A program made the position numbers and the translations under genes. A stretch of 64,000 nt of DNA, from assembly GCA_024349765.1 (NCBI GenBank), contig AP026073.1, positions 7,316,001 through 7,380,000 on the forward strand, given 5' to 3'. The DNA comes from Streptomyces nigrescens. GTDB lineage: Bacteria > Actinomycetota > Actinomycetes > Streptomycetales > Streptomycetaceae. Under the pieces are notes generated by a model. The model had not been told where the DNA came from. It did not search any database and was given only the letters and a program-made list of their open reading frames with translations. This document shows, piece after piece, positions 52,102-62,014 of this stretch (positions are counted from its first letter, which is position 1; each line of letters begins with the position of its first letter).

Positions 52102-52696
52102 TCGTCCTCCTTGACGTTTGGCACATGGGCGCGCGGAAGCACGCTCAGGCGTCCTGAGCAAGAGATGTGGACGGATTGTAGGGAGCCCCGGTTGATCAAA
52201 ACAGGGCGCCTCAAAGGGAATTCGCCGGTAGTCGCGAAGATCAAAAGGTAGACGGCGCCCGGAATTCGCCCGGACGAAGGAATGCGCCGAATTCACTGAC
52301 CGTCGACAGATGATCTCTTCGTCGTACCGATCACCGCTTGGTCGCGCATTGATCGCCGCTGCTCAAGGACGCCGTCCCCGGCCGTTGCGCCGAATGGGGC
52401 ACGGGTGACCCCGGAGAGAATTGAGCCGCCCGGCCGCGGCCGAACGGGTGACCCACCGCCCACAGACGCCCCCCTGAGGGCCCGTGAGAACTCACGACGA
52501 CCCATGAGGACCCGTCAGATCGAGGCCGGATCGCAACGCATGGGGAGCGGGTGGCGGAAGCCCGCGGCCACCGCGCAGAGCGGCGTGCAGGGGCACGCCA
52601 GGAACATGCAGGGACACGCCAGGAAGACGACAGACGATCGGTACGAGTACGGGTACCAGCGGGTACGGGCCGCGGCAGGGCGGCCATCGGTCGCGG
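52102..52696. other. 595-bp gap between hppA and apgA
   Basis: This holds the hppA promoter (an AT-richer stretch at about 52190-52300 is the best candidate) and the 3' region of apgA. A short repeat GGGACACGCCAGGAA occurs around 52590-52625. I see no gene, and the open frames have no recognisable sequence. Confidence 0.55.
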
Positions 52697-53140
52697 CTAC
52701 GGGATCGTTGCCGCCGTCGTCGTGGGCCAGCTCATGCGGATCATGCCGCCCTCTTCACCGGCGGTCACCTCGACGTCGTCGACCAGCCCGCTGATGACCG
52801 CGAGGCCCATCTCGTCCTCGCCCTCGGCGTCGCTCTCCGCGGCGCCCTCGGCCTCGCCGGCACCCCGGGCACCCGCCGCGGTGGTCCCGCCGGGCACGCC
52901 GTCGCCGACCTCGATCGAGAACTTCTTCTCGTCCTCGATCAGCAGCACCCGCACCGGCGACGCGATGTCATGGCTCTCGTGCAGCCCCACGGCCCGGCTG
53001 CAGGCCTCGCCGACCGCGAGCCGCACCTCGTCGAGGACGGCCTCGTCCACCCCGGCCCGCCGTGCCACGGCAGCCGCGACCAGTCGCGCGGTGCGGACGT
53101 GCTCGGGAAGGGCGCTGAAACGGAGTTCGACGGTGGCCAT
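52697..53140 (-). CDS. apgA: Anti-sigma factor ApgA (RsbW-like ATPase)
   Basis: 147-aa GHKL-fold kinase/anti-sigma protein. The N box is DEVRLAVGEACSRAVGLHES, and the G boxes are FSIEVGDGVPGG and MGLAVISGLVDDVE. A Streptomyces-specific Gly/Ala/Glu-rich insert of about 30 residues lies between them. In S. coelicolor the product of the gene after bldG interacts with BldG in partner switching. The ATG at 53140 follows GGGGG. It lies 109 bp downstream of bldG on the same strand. Confidence 0.9.
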   Translation of the reverse strand: MATVELRFSALPEHVRTARLVAAAVARRAGVDEAVLDEVRLAVGEACSRAVGLHESHDIASPVRVLLIEDEKKFSIEVGDGVPGGTTAAGARGAGEAEGAAESDAEGEDEMGLAVISGLVDDVEVTAGEEGGMIRMSWPTTTAATIP

Positions 53141-53249
53141 GCCATCCCCCTCGATATGCGGGCGTGCGACGCAGGGGGCCGGACACCCGTCCGGTACCCC
53201 CCACTCCTTCCTTCCCCCGCGCCTGCCGGCGCGGGGGCCCGGCAAGCCG

Positions 53250-53591
53250 TCAGTCAGTGGCTGCGACGGCTTCGTCGACCGAGGTGTGAATCGGGAACAC
53301 CTTGGTCAGACCGGTGATACGGAAGATCTTGAGAATGCGCTCCTGGTTGCAGACCAGGCGCAGCGAGCCCTCATGGGCGCGCACCCGCTTGAGTCCGCCG
53401 ACCAGGACGCCGAGCCCAGTGGAGTCGAGGAAGTCGACACGTTCCATGTCCACCACGAGGTGGTAGCTTCCGTCGTTCACAAGCTCGACCAGCTGCTCCC
53501 GCAGCTTGGGCGCGGTGTATACATCAATCTCGCCACCGACCTCGACGACCGTACGGTCGCCAACGGTCCGGGTCGACAGGGACAGGTCCAC
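53250..53591 (-). CDS. bldG: Anti-sigma factor antagonist BldG
   Basis: 113-aa STAS-domain protein required for aerial growth and antibiotic production in Streptomyces. The phosphorylation site is Ser57 in [15 protein letters not shown], as in S. coelicolor BldG. GTG start with GGAGG four bases upstream. In its unphosphorylated form it binds anti-sigma factors (including ApgA and the sigma-H anti-factor UshX) and frees sigma factors. Divergent from the helicase gene. Confidence 0.97.
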   Translation of the reverse strand: MDLSLSTRTVGDRTVVEVGGEIDVYTAPKLREQLVELVNDGSYHLVVDMERVDFLDSTGLGVLVGGLKRVRAHEGSLRLVCNQERILKIFRITGLTKVFPIHTSVDEAVAATD

Positions 53592-53753
53592 GGATCCTCC
53601 AGCACCTTGCTATCGAGCGGTCGCCCCCCTGGGGCCTCCCCACCGAAGGTAGGGGCGGATCTGGCAGCCGCGATGGCATTCAATCACTTACCAGCAGGCG
53701 TGCACGACGCCCTTTGAGCATTGTCCGTCACTCCGGTGACACACTCGGTGCCG

Positions 53754-56120
53754 ATGGCCTCCAATCGACTCCCGCCGGATGCGGGCGCGCGCCCTTCCCC
53801 AGGCATGATTCTCGAACGTCTCGCCCGGGGCGCGACCCGCGCTGCGCGCATCACTCATACGGAGCACTTGCCCCCGCGCATCGGCAGCCATGCCGACTGG
53901 CCGGATCGGATCCGGCCGGAAGTGATCGACGCGATCCGTTCGTCCGGAATCGAGCGTCCCTGGGCCCACCAGGCACGGACGTCCGAACACGCGCTGCGCG
54001 GCGAGTCGGTCGTGGTGGCCACCGGTACCGCCTCGGGCAAGTCCCTGGCCTATCTGGCGCCGGTCCTCTCCACGCTTCTGGACGGCTCGGAGGCGCCCAA
54101 CGGCAGGGGCGCCACGGCCCTGTATCTGGCCCCGACGAAGGCCCTGGCCGCCGATCAACGGCGCGCCGTACGCGAGCTGGCCGCCCCGCTGGGCAACGCC
54201 GTGCGGCCCGCGGTCTACGACGGCGACACCCCCGTCGAGGAGCGCGAGTGGGTCCGCCAGTACGCGAACTACGTGCTCACCAACCCCGACATGCTGCACC
54301 GCGGCATCCTGCCGGCCCACCCCCGGTGGTCCTCCTTCCTGCGCGCGCTGCGCTATGTCGTCATCGACGAGTGCCACACCTACCGCGGTGTGTTCGGCTC
54401 GCACGTCGCCCAGGTGATCCGCCGGCTGCGCCGGGTCTGCGCCCGCTACGGCGCCGAGCCGGTCTTCCTGCTCGCCTCCGCCACGGCCGCCGAGCCGTCC
54501 CGGGCGGCGACCCGGCTCACCGGTCTGCCAGTGGTGGAGATCACCGAGGACACCTCGCCGCGCGGCGAGTTGGTCTTCGCGCTCTGGGAGCCGCCGCTGA
54601 CCGAGCTGCACGGTGAACAGGGCGCCCCGGTGCGCCGCACGGCCACCGCCGAGACCGCCGATCTGCTCACCGACCTCGCCGTCCAGGGCGTGCGCACGGT
54701 CGCCTTCGTACGCTCCCGGCGCGGCGCGGAACTGATCGCGCTGATCGCCCAGGAACGGCTCGCGGAGGTGGACCGTTCGCTGCCCGCGCGGATCGCCGCC
54801 TACCGGGGCGGCTATCTGCCCGAGGAGCGCCGCGCCCTGGAACGCTCCCTGCACAGCGGCGCGCTCCTGGGCCTGGCCGCCACCACGGCGCTGGAGCTGG
54901 GCGTGGACGTCTCCGGCCTGGACGCCGTGATCATCGCCGGCTATCCGGGGACCCGCGCGTCCCTGTGGCAGCAGGCCGGCCGGGCCGGACGGGCCGGGCA
55001 GGGCGCGCTGGCGGTGCTCGTGGCCCGCGACGACCCGCTGGACACCTATCTCGTCCACCACCCGGAGGCGCTCTTCGACCAGCCGGTCGAGTCGACCGTC
55101 CTCGACCCCGACAACCCCTACGTGCTCGCCCCGCACCTGTGCGCCGCCGCCGCCGAACTCCCGCTCACCGAGGCCGACTTCCCGCTCTTCGGGCCCGCGG
55201 CCGAAGGGCTGATGCCGCAGCTGGAGGCCGCGGCCCTGCTGCGGCGGCGCGCCACCGCCTGGCACTGGACGCGCCGCGAACGGGCCGCCGACCTCACCGA
55301 CATCCGCGGCCAGGGCGGTGCGCCGGTGCAGGTCGTGGAGACCGGCACCGGGCGGCTGCTGGGGACCGTGGACGCCGCCGCGGCGCACACCACTGTGCAC
55401 GACGGGGCGGTCCACCTCCATCAGGGCCGTACGTACGTCGTGCGCCGGCTCGACCTGGACGACGACGTCGCGCTCGTCGAGGAGGCCAGCCCGCCGTACT
55501 CCACGACGGCCCGCGACACCACGGCCATCTCCATCCTGGAGACCGACACCGAGGTCCCCTGGGGGGACGCCCGGCTGTGCTTCGGCTCCGTGGAGGTCAC
55601 CAACCAGGTCGTGTCCTACCTGCGCCGCAAGCTCATCACCGGCGAGGTCCTGGGCGAGACCAAGCTCGATCTGCCGCCGCGCACGCTGCGCACCCGCGCG
55701 GTGTGGTGGACGGTCACCGAGGACCAGCTCGACGCCGCCCGCGTCGGCCCCCGGCAGCTCGGCGGCGCGCTGCACGCCGCGGAGCACGCCTCCATCGGCA
55801 TGCTGCCGCTCTTCGCCACCTGCGACCGCTGGGACATCGGCGGGGTCTCCGTCCCGCTGCACCCGGACACCCTGCTGCCGACCGTGTTCGTCTACGACGG
55901 CCATCCGGGCGGCGCGGGCTTCGCCGAACGCGCCTTCCACACGGCCGCCGACTGGCTCACCGCCACCCGCAGCGCCATCGCCTCCTGCGAGTGCGAGGCC
56001 GGCTGCCCGTCCTGCATCCAGTCCCCCAAATGCGGCAACGGCAACGACCCCCTCCACAAACGCGGCGCCATCCGCCTCCTGGGCGAACTCCTCCGCGGGG
56101 CCCCGAAGACCGCCGTCTGA
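53754..56120 (+). CDS. YprA-type DEAD/DEAH helicase
   Basis: 788-aa superfamily 2 helicase. Walker A is VVATGTASGKSLAYLAPVLS, the DExH box DECHTYRGVFGSHV, motif III LASATA, and motif VI AGRAGRAGQGALAV. The C-terminal DUF1998-type zinc site is CECEAGCPSCIQSPKCGNG, as in MrfA/YprA helicases of mitomycin-type repair. I chose ATG 53754; TTG 53721 would add 11 residues. It is divergent from bldG and conserved there (the mycobacterial orthologue lies next to the tad genes too). Confidence 0.92.
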   Translation: MASNRLPPDAGARPSPGMILERLARGATRAARITHTEHLPPRIGSHADWPDRIRPEVIDAIRSSGIERPWAHQARTSEHALRGESVVVATGTASGKSLAYLAPVLSTLLDGSEAPNGRGATALYLAPTKALAADQRRAVRELAAPLGNAVRPAVYDGDTPVEEREWVRQYANYVLTNPDMLHRGILPAHPRWSSFLRALRYVVIDECHTYRGVFGSHVAQVIRRLRRVCARYGAEPVFLLASATAAEPSRAATRLTGLPVVEITEDTSPRGELVFALWEPPLTELHGEQGAPVRRTATAETADLLTDLAVQGVRTVAFVRSRRGAELIALIAQERLAEVDRSLPARIAAYRGGYLPEERRALERSLHSGALLGLAATTALELGVDVSGLDAVIIAGYPGTRASLWQQAGRAGRAGQGALAVLVARDDPLDTYLVHHPEALFDQPVESTVLDPDNPYVLAPHLCAAAAELPLTEADFPLFGPAAEGLMPQLEAAALLRRRATAWHWTRRERAADLTDIRGQGGAPVQVVETGTGRLLGTVDAAAAHTTVHDGAVHLHQGRTYVVRRLDLDDDVALVEEASPPYSTTARDTTAISILETDTEVPWGDARLCFGSVEVTNQVVSYLRRKLITGEVLGETKLDLPPRTLRTRAVWWTVTEDQLDAARVGPRQLGGALHAAEHASIGMLPLFATCDRWDIGGVSVPLHPDTLLPTVFVYDGHPGGAGFAERAFHTAADWLTATRSAIASCECEAGCPSCIQSPKCGNGNDPLHKRGAIRLLGELLRGAPKTAV

Positions 56121-56123
56121 CGC

Positions 56124-56864
56124 ACGCGCCGGGGGCGGTGGGCGGGCAAGGGCCGTCCCTCGTACTGTCCGGTCGCTGGCGGGGCCTCCCTGCGCAGCCG
56201 CCGCACGAACGACGGCTGCCCCACGCGCGCCCGGGCGAGCAGTGAGTGTCCCTTCCGCTGCCGTACGACCGGCGGCGGGAGCCCCGTGTGCCACCTGGCG
56301 GGCAACGGAAAGCCCTTGCACCTCCGTACGGGCAACGGAACTCCGCTGCGCCTCCGTACGGACGGCGGACGGCCCATGCACCGCTGTACGGGCAGGGGGC
56401 GTCCCTTGGGCCACTGTGCGGGCAGGGGGCCCTGGCGCCGCTGTACGGGCAGTGGGCGTCCCTTGAGCCGCTGTATGGGCAGGGGGCGTCCCTGGCGCCG
56501 CTGTACGGGCAGTGGGCGTCCCTTGGGCCGTCGGGCCGGCGCGGGCCCGTGACTGGGCGGTGAAGGGACCGCTGCCTGCTTCCACCGAGACGTCCGCGAT
56601 CGGGCCGGAGACCGCGCAGCGCACCAGCCGTGTGTGCTGCGCAGCCGCCACCCGGCCAGCGGCCGCGCAGGCAGCGGCCGGGCCCCGTACGGCGCGATCC
56701 GCCGCGGCCAGGGCGGCCAGGTCGGCGGCGCCTCCCGCCCGGTGGCGCGCCGTGACGGCCTGGCCCAGTCCCATCAGGGCCAGGAAGACCGCGCACAGTG
56801 CCGCGGCGGCGAAGACCGTGCAGACCGTCGCCGAGCCCTCATCGCCCCACCGTTTCCTCCGCAA
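56124..56864 (-). CDS. TadE-like (Rv3654c-type) protein with decapeptide repeats, no clear stop
   Basis: The N-terminus MRRKRWGDEGSATVCTVFAA followed by a membrane helix and HRAGGAADLAALAAADRAV is the pseudopilin-like TadE family (Rv3654c type), ending normally near VSVEAGSGPFTAQSRARAG. It then runs into about eight degenerate 10-residue repeats (PTARTAAPGTPPAHTAAQGT) encoded by the 30-bp minisatellite. This frame has no stop until 53688, on the antisense strand of the whole helicase gene; the coordinates given stop at the helicase's end. The real C-terminus is unknown and the gene may be damaged. Its start overlaps tadE by 26 bp. Confidence 0.6.
56288..56530. repeat. 30-bp minisatellite, about 8 copies
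   Basis: Degenerate tandem units of CCGCTGTACGGGCAGTGGGC plus GTCCCTTGAG, 30 bp each. On the minus strand each encodes ten residues such as AQGTPTARTA, so the frame is kept. It lies within the 3' half of the TadE-like gene. Confidence 0.85.
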
Positions 56865-57237
56865 GAGCCACCGCCTCCCCTCCGACGCGTACCGTCAGCT
56901 CCCCGACACCGGGCAGTGCGGCCTCGACCCGCACCCGCACCAGATCGCCCTCCCGGGCCAGCGCCACCCGCGCGCCCCGGGGCGCCACGCGCCGCGCGGC
57001 CGCCAGCACCGCCGCCCGCGGTTCCGACCGCGCCGCCGCCCGGGCCCCGGCCCGCGCCGCGTCCACGCACTCGATGCGGGCGCAGGCAGCCATCAGCCCC
57101 CAGATGAGGACCGCCACGACCACCACCAGCACCGGCAGCACCAGAGCCGTCTCCGCGGTCACGGAGCCGACGTCGCGCGCCCTCCGCGGGGCCGCGCGGG
57201 CCCCGCGGAGCGTCCTTCCACCGTTACGACGGCGCAT
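56839..57237 (-). CDS. tadE: TadE family pilus assembly protein
   Basis: 132-aa minor-pseudopilin-type protein. The class III prepilin-like segment is GSVTAETALVLPVLVVVVAV followed by LIWGLMA, where the Glu five residues after the cleavage Gly is conserved; the rest is soluble (VALAREGDLVRVRVEAALPG). Part of the tight-adherence (Tad/Flp) pilus operon. It overlaps both neighbours. Confidence 0.87.
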   Translation of the reverse strand: MRRRNGGRTLRGARAAPRRARDVGSVTAETALVLPVLVVVVAVLIWGLMAACARIECVDAARAGARAAARSEPRAAVLAAARRVAPRGARVALAREGDLVRVRVEAALPGVGELTVRVGGEAVALAEETVGR

Positions 57238-57415
57238 GGAGCGCCTGCTCGATCAATGACCGCAGCGCCGCACGCACGGTGCCGCTCGTGATGAGCCGGT
57301 AGAACACCACGGCCAGCGCACACGCCGCGAGCGTGACGATCGCGTACTCGGCCGTCGCCATCCCGCGGTCGTCGGCAGCCCTCCCGCGCAGCCGCTTCCT
57401 CCATCGCCGGAACAT
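57224..57415 (-). CDS. flp: Flp-type pilin (DUF4244)
   Basis: 63-aa prepilin. A basic N-terminus MFRRWRKRLRGRAADDRG precedes the cleavage Gly and MATAEYAIVTLAACALAVVF, the Flp pilin hydrophobic core with Glu and Tyr at the standard places. It is the probable major subunit of the Flp pilus, matching Rv3656c in the mycobacterial cluster. It overlaps tadE by 14 bp. Confidence 0.88.
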   Translation of the reverse strand: MFRRWRKRLRGRAADDRGMATAEYAIVTLAACALAVVFYRLITSGTVRAALRSLIEQALHAPS

Positions 57416-57460
57416 GCCAACCCCCGTTCCCCGGCCGCCTCCCGACCGGTTCGTCGTCGT

Positions 57461-57600
57461 TGTCTGGGTCGTTTCTCTGGGTCGTTTGTCTGGGTCGTTG
57501 TCGTTCTCGTTGTCGTTGTTTGGCTGTGGTCGTTGGTTGAGCCGTTGTTGTTGTCGTTGTTGGGTCGTTGGCGTTGGCTGGCGACGTCGTCTCGCGTCGC
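57461..57600 (-). repeat. T/G low-complexity spacer before flp
   Basis: GTCGTT/GTTGTT-type repeats fill the gap between tadC and flp. On the transcribed minus strand this is rich in A and C and poor in G and in structure, unlike all surrounding DNA. Such RNA can be a Rho loading site or an open leader for flp translation. No gene. Confidence 0.65.
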
Positions 57601-57661
57601 CGCTTCGGGTCAGGCCTCGCTCTCAGGCCCCGCCGTCAGCTCTCGTAGTCAGCCCTCGCTG

Positions 57662-58582
57662 TCAGTTGCGCCCCAGCAGGCCGTCCGCCAGTCCGATGAG
57701 CACCGGTGCCACCCCGAGCAGGAGGAACGCCGGGAGAAAGCACCCGGCCAGCGGGAGAGTGACCAGCACGCCGGCCCGTCGGGCCCGCGCGGCCGCGGCT
57801 CTGTCCCGTTCGGCGCGCAGGGCAGCGGCGATCCGGGACGCGGATTCCACCGCCGGCACACCGGATATTCCGGCGCGCTCCATACAGCGGGCGAGTTCCC
57901 CGGCGCCGGGCAGTGCGGCCAACCGCCGCCATACGACAGCGGGTTCGCCGCCCAGTCGCAACTCCGCCGCGACGTGCCGCAGCCGTTCGGCCACCGGCCC
58001 GTCGAGGGACCGGCCGACCGCTTCGGCGGCTTCCCGTGGGCCGGCTCCCGCCGCCAGGCAGGCGGCCAACAGATCGCCGGCCGGCGCCAGTTGCCGGTGC
58101 ACCTCCTCGGCCGCCGACCGTGCGGCCTGCGCCTCCTGGTGGCGCGCCAGTCTGCGGTGCGCCACGAAACCCGCGACGAGTCCCGCCAGGACTCCGGCCG
58201 CCCCTCCGATGAGGAGGGTCACGAAGACCGCCGCTCCCAGGGGCCCGGCCCATCTCGCCGGCCCACCGGGTCCCGCTGGACGGTCCCGGGCCTTCGCACG
58301 AGGGCGACCTGCGCGCCGTCCGCGCACCGGGAGCCGGCTCGACCCGCCGGCCCCGTCATCGCCCCCACGGCGGCCGTCCCCGTCCGGCCCGTGGCCCAGG
58401 ACGGCCGCCACCCGTCTCCGTACGGCCCGGCGCCGGCGCACCTCGTCCAGCACCCCCATGCCGCACCCCGTCGCCATCGCGCACAGCACCACCGCCGCGA
58501 CAGCCACCGCGACGCCCACCGTCATCCCCACCCTGTGGACAACGTCTGCGACGCGGATCCCCGCACCCACCACTGCGCTCAC
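57662..58582 (-). CDS. tadC: Tad pilus membrane protein TadC (type II secretion F family)
   Basis: 306 aa. A first membrane helix (GMTVGVAVAVAAVVLCAMAT), a linker, a second pair (GAAVFVTLLIGGAAGVLAGL) and a T2SSF domain with AGDLLAACLAAGAGPREAAE and ARCMERAGISGVPAVES, ending in VLVTLPLAGCFLPAFLLLGV. It forms the inner-membrane platform of the pilus with TadB. GTG start overlaps the tadB stop by four bases. Confidence 0.88.
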   Translation of the reverse strand: MSAVVGAGIRVADVVHRVGMTVGVAVAVAAVVLCAMATGCGMGVLDEVRRRRAVRRRVAAVLGHGPDGDGRRGGDDGAGGSSRLPVRGRRAGRPRAKARDRPAGPGGPARWAGPLGAAVFVTLLIGGAAGVLAGLVAGFVAHRRLARHQEAQAARSAAEEVHRQLAPAGDLLAACLAAGAGPREAAEAVGRSLDGPVAERLRHVAAELRLGGEPAVVWRRLAALPGAGELARCMERAGISGVPAVESASRIAAALRAERDRAAAARARRAGVLVTLPLAGCFLPAFLLLGVAPVLIGLADGLLGRN

Positions 58583-59655
58583 CACTTGTCCCTTCTGCGC
58601 AGGTTCCGTACGCCCGCGCCCTCGTGCGGCACTTCCGCGCCTTCCACGCCTTCCGTGCGTTCCGCGCCCTCCGCGCCTTCCGCGCAGTCCGCCTCTGGCG
58701 CGCCTCGCACGCCCTCCATGCCGCCCATGCCGCTCGTGCCGCCCCTGCCTTCCGCTTCCGCGACGATCCGGGCCGTCCACGCCACCCCGCCCCACTCCAG
58801 GAGCCCACCGAGCACCAGGCAGCCCCAGCCGGCCGGGGAGTGCAGCAGCACCCCCAGGGGGTCGGCGCCCAATGCGGCGCCCATCAGGAGGCCGCCCACC
58901 GGGAGCAGCGCGAGCATCAGTGCGGTCGTCCGGGGCCCGGCCAACTGGGCCCGCAGCTCCTCGCGCAGCTCCCGGCGGGCGCGGAGTCCGGCCGCGATCC
59001 GCTCCAGGCCGGAGGCCAGGCCCGCACCGCCCTCGACCGCCACCTGCCAGCACGCCGCCACGGCGGTGAGCCCCTCGGCCCCGGGCTGCCGCGCCGCGGC
59101 CCGTAGCGCGCGGGGCACGTCCCCGCCGTAGCGCGCGGCCGCGGTCGCCGACCGGACCGCCGGGCCCAGCGCCGGTGGTGCCCCCGCGGCGTACAGCGCC
59201 TGGGCCGGCTGCCGGCCGGCCCGCAGCTCCCCCGCCACCGCCGTGCACAGCCCGATCACCTCGGTGGTCCGCCGCTCGCGGGCCCGTTCCGCCCGACGGC
59301 CGGCGAGCCACCGCCGGACGAGGTGGCCGGCCACCGGTGCCGCGAGCACCGGCAGCACGGAACCGCCCAGCACGCCCAGCGCCAGTCCGGCCGGCAGACA
59401 CCACGCTTCCCGTCCGATGTCGGTCCGGCGCCCGAGGCGCCATCGCCGTTCGCCCTCGGTCAGCTGCCCCGCGCACCACGTCCGCACCTCCCCCCTCAGC
59501 CACCGGGGCCACCCCTGGGCAGTGCGATCGCCCGCATCGCCCCCGAGGACCGCCCGGGCCCGCCGCCGTACGTCCTCCCGCCTCCCGGCCGCCAGCCGGG
59601 CCGCGGCCACCGCACAGACCACCGCGCCCACCAGCACCACCCCGGCGCCGTTCAT
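58579..59655 (-). CDS. tadB: Tad pilus membrane protein TadB (type II secretion F family)
   Basis: 358-aa inner-membrane platform protein. Helices at the N-terminus ([20 protein letters not shown]), then [15 protein letters not shown] and [20 protein letters not shown] of the T2SSF domain, and a final pair ([20 protein letters not shown]). The start ATG at 59655 overlaps the tadA stop (ATGA). Confidence 0.88.
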   Translation of the reverse strand: MNGAGVVLVGAVVCAVAAARLAAGRREDVRRRARAVLGGDAGDRTAQGWPRWLRGEVRTWCAGQLTEGERRWRLGRRTDIGREAWCLPAGLALGVLGGSVLPVLAAPVAGHLVRRWLAGRRAERARERRTTEVIGLCTAVAGELRAGRQPAQALYAAGAPPALGPAVRSATAAARYGGDVPRALRAAARQPGAEGLTAVAACWQVAVEGGAGLASGLERIAAGLRARRELREELRAQLAGPRTTALMLALLPVGGLLMGAALGADPLGVLLHSPAGWGCLVLGGLLEWGGVAWTARIVAEAEGRGGTSGMGGMEGVRGAPEADCAEGAEGAERTEGVEGAEVPHEGAGVRNLRRRDKW

Positions 59656-60818
59656 GACCACTCGCCCCCGCCGCGCTCGCACAGGCGGCTCAACCGGTCC
59701 CAGCCGGGGGCCCGTTGGAAGCCGTCCGGGCTCCAGGCGGCCGCCGGGACGGTCACCACACAGCCGTCGCGATCGCGTTCGAGGACGTGGACCTCGGCGA
59801 TCCGGCGGCGGCCGGTCCGGTCGCGCACCAGGTGGAGGACGACGGAGAGCGCGGCCGCCAACTGGCTGTGCAGCGCGGCCCGATCCAGGCCCGCGGTCGA
59901 GCCGAGAGCCTCCAGGCGCGCGGGGACGTCGCAGGCGGCGTTGGCATGGACCGTGCCGGAACCGCCCTCATGGCCCGTGTTGAGGGCCGCCAGCAGGTCC
60001 GTGACCTCCGCACCCCGCACCTCGCCCACCACCAGCCGGTCGGGCCGCATCCGCATCGCCTGGCGTACGAGGTCCCGCAGCGTCACCCGACCCGCGCCCT
60101 CCTGATTGGCGGGCCGGGTCTCCAGCCGCACCACATGGGGGTGGTCGGGGCGCAGCTCTGCCGAGTCCTCGGCCAGGACGATCCGCTCGGCCGGGCCGAC
60201 CAGACCGAGCAGCGTGCTGAGAAGCGTGGTCTTTCCGGAGCCCGTGCCGCCGCTGATCAGGAAAGACAGCCGGGCCGCCAGCACCGCCCGGAGCAGCCGA
60301 TCGCCGCCGGGCGGGACCGTCCCGGCCGCCACCAACTCCGCGAGCGCGAAGGCCCTGGGCCTCAGCACCCGTAAGGACAGGCAGGTCCCGCCGACCGCCA
60401 CCGGGGGCAGGACGGCGTGCAGCCGGGTGCCGTCCGGCAGCCGGGCGTCCACCCAGGGCCGGGCGTCGTCCAGCCGCCGGCCGGCCACCGCCGCCAGCCG
60501 CTGGGCCAGCCGGCGGATCTCCGCGCCGTCCCGGAAGCGGACGTCCGTGCGCTCCAGGCCGCCGCCGCGGTCCACCCACACCTCGTCCGGCGCGGTGACC
60601 AGGACGTCCGTCACGTCGGGCGCGGCCAGCAGCGGCTCCAGTGGTCCGCTGCCCACCATCTCGGAGCGCAACGCCCCCACCACGCCCAGCACTTCGGTGT
60701 CCCCCAGCAGCCGCCCCTCCTCGCGCAGCGCCACCGCCACCCGGGCCGGGGTCGGCTCCGCCCCGGATTCGGCGAGCCGTCGCCGCACCGCCTCCAGCAG
60801 GCCCTCACCCTCGTTCAC
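59652..60818 (-). CDS. tadA: Tad pilus ATPase TadA/CpaF
   Basis: 388-aa secretion ATPase that powers pilus assembly. Walker A is [19 protein letters not shown], Walker B region [20 protein letters not shown], and the His box [16 protein letters not shown]. The N-terminal domain ([20 protein letters not shown]) is typical of CpaF. GTG start overlaps the cpaE stop by four bases. Confidence 0.94.
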   Translation of the reverse strand: MNEGEGLLEAVRRRLAESGAEPTPARVAVALREEGRLLGDTEVLGVVGALRSEMVGSGPLEPLLAAPDVTDVLVTAPDEVWVDRGGGLERTDVRFRDGAEIRRLAQRLAAVAGRRLDDARPWVDARLPDGTRLHAVLPPVAVGGTCLSLRVLRPRAFALAELVAAGTVPPGGDRLLRAVLAARLSFLISGGTGSGKTTLLSTLLGLVGPAERIVLAEDSAELRPDHPHVVRLETRPANQEGAGRVTLRDLVRQAMRMRPDRLVVGEVRGAEVTDLLAALNTGHEGGSGTVHANAACDVPARLEALGSTAGLDRAALHSQLAAALSVVLHLVRDRTGRRRIAEVHVLERDRDGCVVTVPAAAWSPDGFQRAPGWDRLSRLCERGGGEWS

Positions 60819-62014
60819 GGCCGGCCTCCGTCCGTTCCGTCCGGGCCCGCGGCCGCCGGATCCGCGCCGCCGGGCGCCCCCTTCCGGTCCGCTCCCGGAA
60901 GCGCGCCGCCGTCCCGGCCCGCCGTCGCCCGGGACCAGAACTCCCCGCAGAAGCGCGCGAGCGGACCGCGCGCCTGGGAGCCCGGCGGCAGACCGCGCGC
61001 CAGGTCCGCGAACAGGCCCAGTTCCCACGGGAGTTCACCGGCCAGCGGAAGATCCATGAGGCGGGCGATCTCGGCCGGGGGCAGGCCGTGTCCATGGCGG
61101 TCGGGGGTTCCGCGCGCCACCAGCCGCAGATCGCCGAGCAGGGGCTGCACCCCGGCGGCCACCCGTTGGGCCGCCGCCACCGCCCGCAGCTCCGTGGGAA
61201 CCAGCAGCAGCCCGACGTCCACCTGGGACAGCGCCTCCGCCGTCGCCTCGTCGGCGCGGCGCGGCAGGTCCACCACCACGACCCCGCCGCGCCGGCGCGC
61301 CGCGGAGACGACCGCACGCATGGCCGGCGGCGGAATGGCGACCTCGATGCCGCGGTCCCAGCTGAGGACCCGTAGGGAGTGCAGCCGGGGCAGGGACTCC
61401 TCAAGGGCGCCGCAGGCCACCCGGCCGCGCGACTCGGCGAAGGCCGGCCAGCGCAGCCCCTTCTCCTTCTCCCCGCCCAGCAGGACGTCCAGCCCACCGC
61501 CCAGCGGATCGCCGTCGACGAGCATCGTGCGCCGCCCGGTCCGCGCGGCGGTGACGGCCAGCGCGGCGGCCAGGGTGCTCGCCCCGGCGCCCCCGCGGCC
61601 GCCGATGACGCCGACCGTGAGGGCCGGCGGCCCGTCGCCCTCGACCGCGTCGGCGATCCGGTCGACCAGCCAGCGCTCCCCGTCGGGAAGGCCGAGGACC
61701 CGCTCGGCGCCCAGGGCGACGGCCTGCCGCCAGGTCTCCTGGTCGTCGGTGCCGCGCGCCGCGAGGATCACGCCCGGGCGGCGTCCGGCACCGCGTAACC
61801 GGCCCGCGCAGTCGGCCCCGACGACGACCAGGGGTGCCGCTTCCCAGCCCCCTTTGCGGGCCGGCAGGCCGTGCGCCACTTCGGGCAGCGCGCCGGCCGC
61901 GGCACACAGCCGCAGCAGATCGTCGAGGAGCCGTTCGTCCTCGGTGATGATCAGCGGGCCGCCCCACTCTTCGCCGGCCCGGGCCGGCCCTTCCGATCGC
62001 GTGGTTCCAGCCAT
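60815..62014 (-). CDS. cpaE: CpaE/Ssd-like ParA-family protein
   Basis: 399 aa. A receiver-like N-terminal part (PLIITEDERLLDDLLRLCAA) is followed by a MinD/ParA ATPase with the deviant P-loop VGVIGGRGGAGASTLAAALA, missing the usual first Lys, and MLVDGDPLGGGLDVLLG. Such proteins localise pilus machinery; the mycobacterial orthologue (Rv3660c) is called Ssd, septum site determining. The ATG at 62014 follows GGGGACGG. It is the first gene of the tad operon. Confidence 0.9.
   Translation of the reverse strand: MAGTTRSEGPARAGEEWGGPLIITEDERLLDDLLRLCAAAGALPEVAHGLPARKGGWEAAPLVVVGADCAGRLRGAGRRPGVILAARGTDDQETWRQAVALGAERVLGLPDGERWLVDRIADAVEGDGPPALTVGVIGGRGGAGASTLAAALAVTAARTGRRTMLVDGDPLGGGLDVLLGGEKEKGLRWPAFAESRGRVACGALEESLPRLHSLRVLSWDRGIEVAIPPPAMRAVVSAARRRGGVVVVDLPRRADEATAEALSQVDVGLLLVPTELRAVAAAQRVAAGVQPLLGDLRLVARGTPDRHGHGLPPAEIARLMDLPLAGELPWELGLFADLARGLPPGSQARGPLARFCGEFWSRATAGRDGGALPGADRKGAPGGADPAAAGPDGTDGGRP

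Noticed and set aside
53688-56120. 1058-codon open frame antisense to the helicase gene as one real protein
   Set aside because: Beyond the TadE-like start and the repeats, the translation mirrors the helicase on the other strand and resembles no protein; high GC makes such frames common.
56288-56530. CRISPR array
   Set aside because: 30-bp units lie head to tail without unique spacers and encode in-frame decapeptides.
57333-59131. Long plus-strand Arg/Pro/Ser-rich frames across the tad genes
   Set aside because: They are reverse complements of tadB and tadC; the minus-strand products carry clear T2SSF features.
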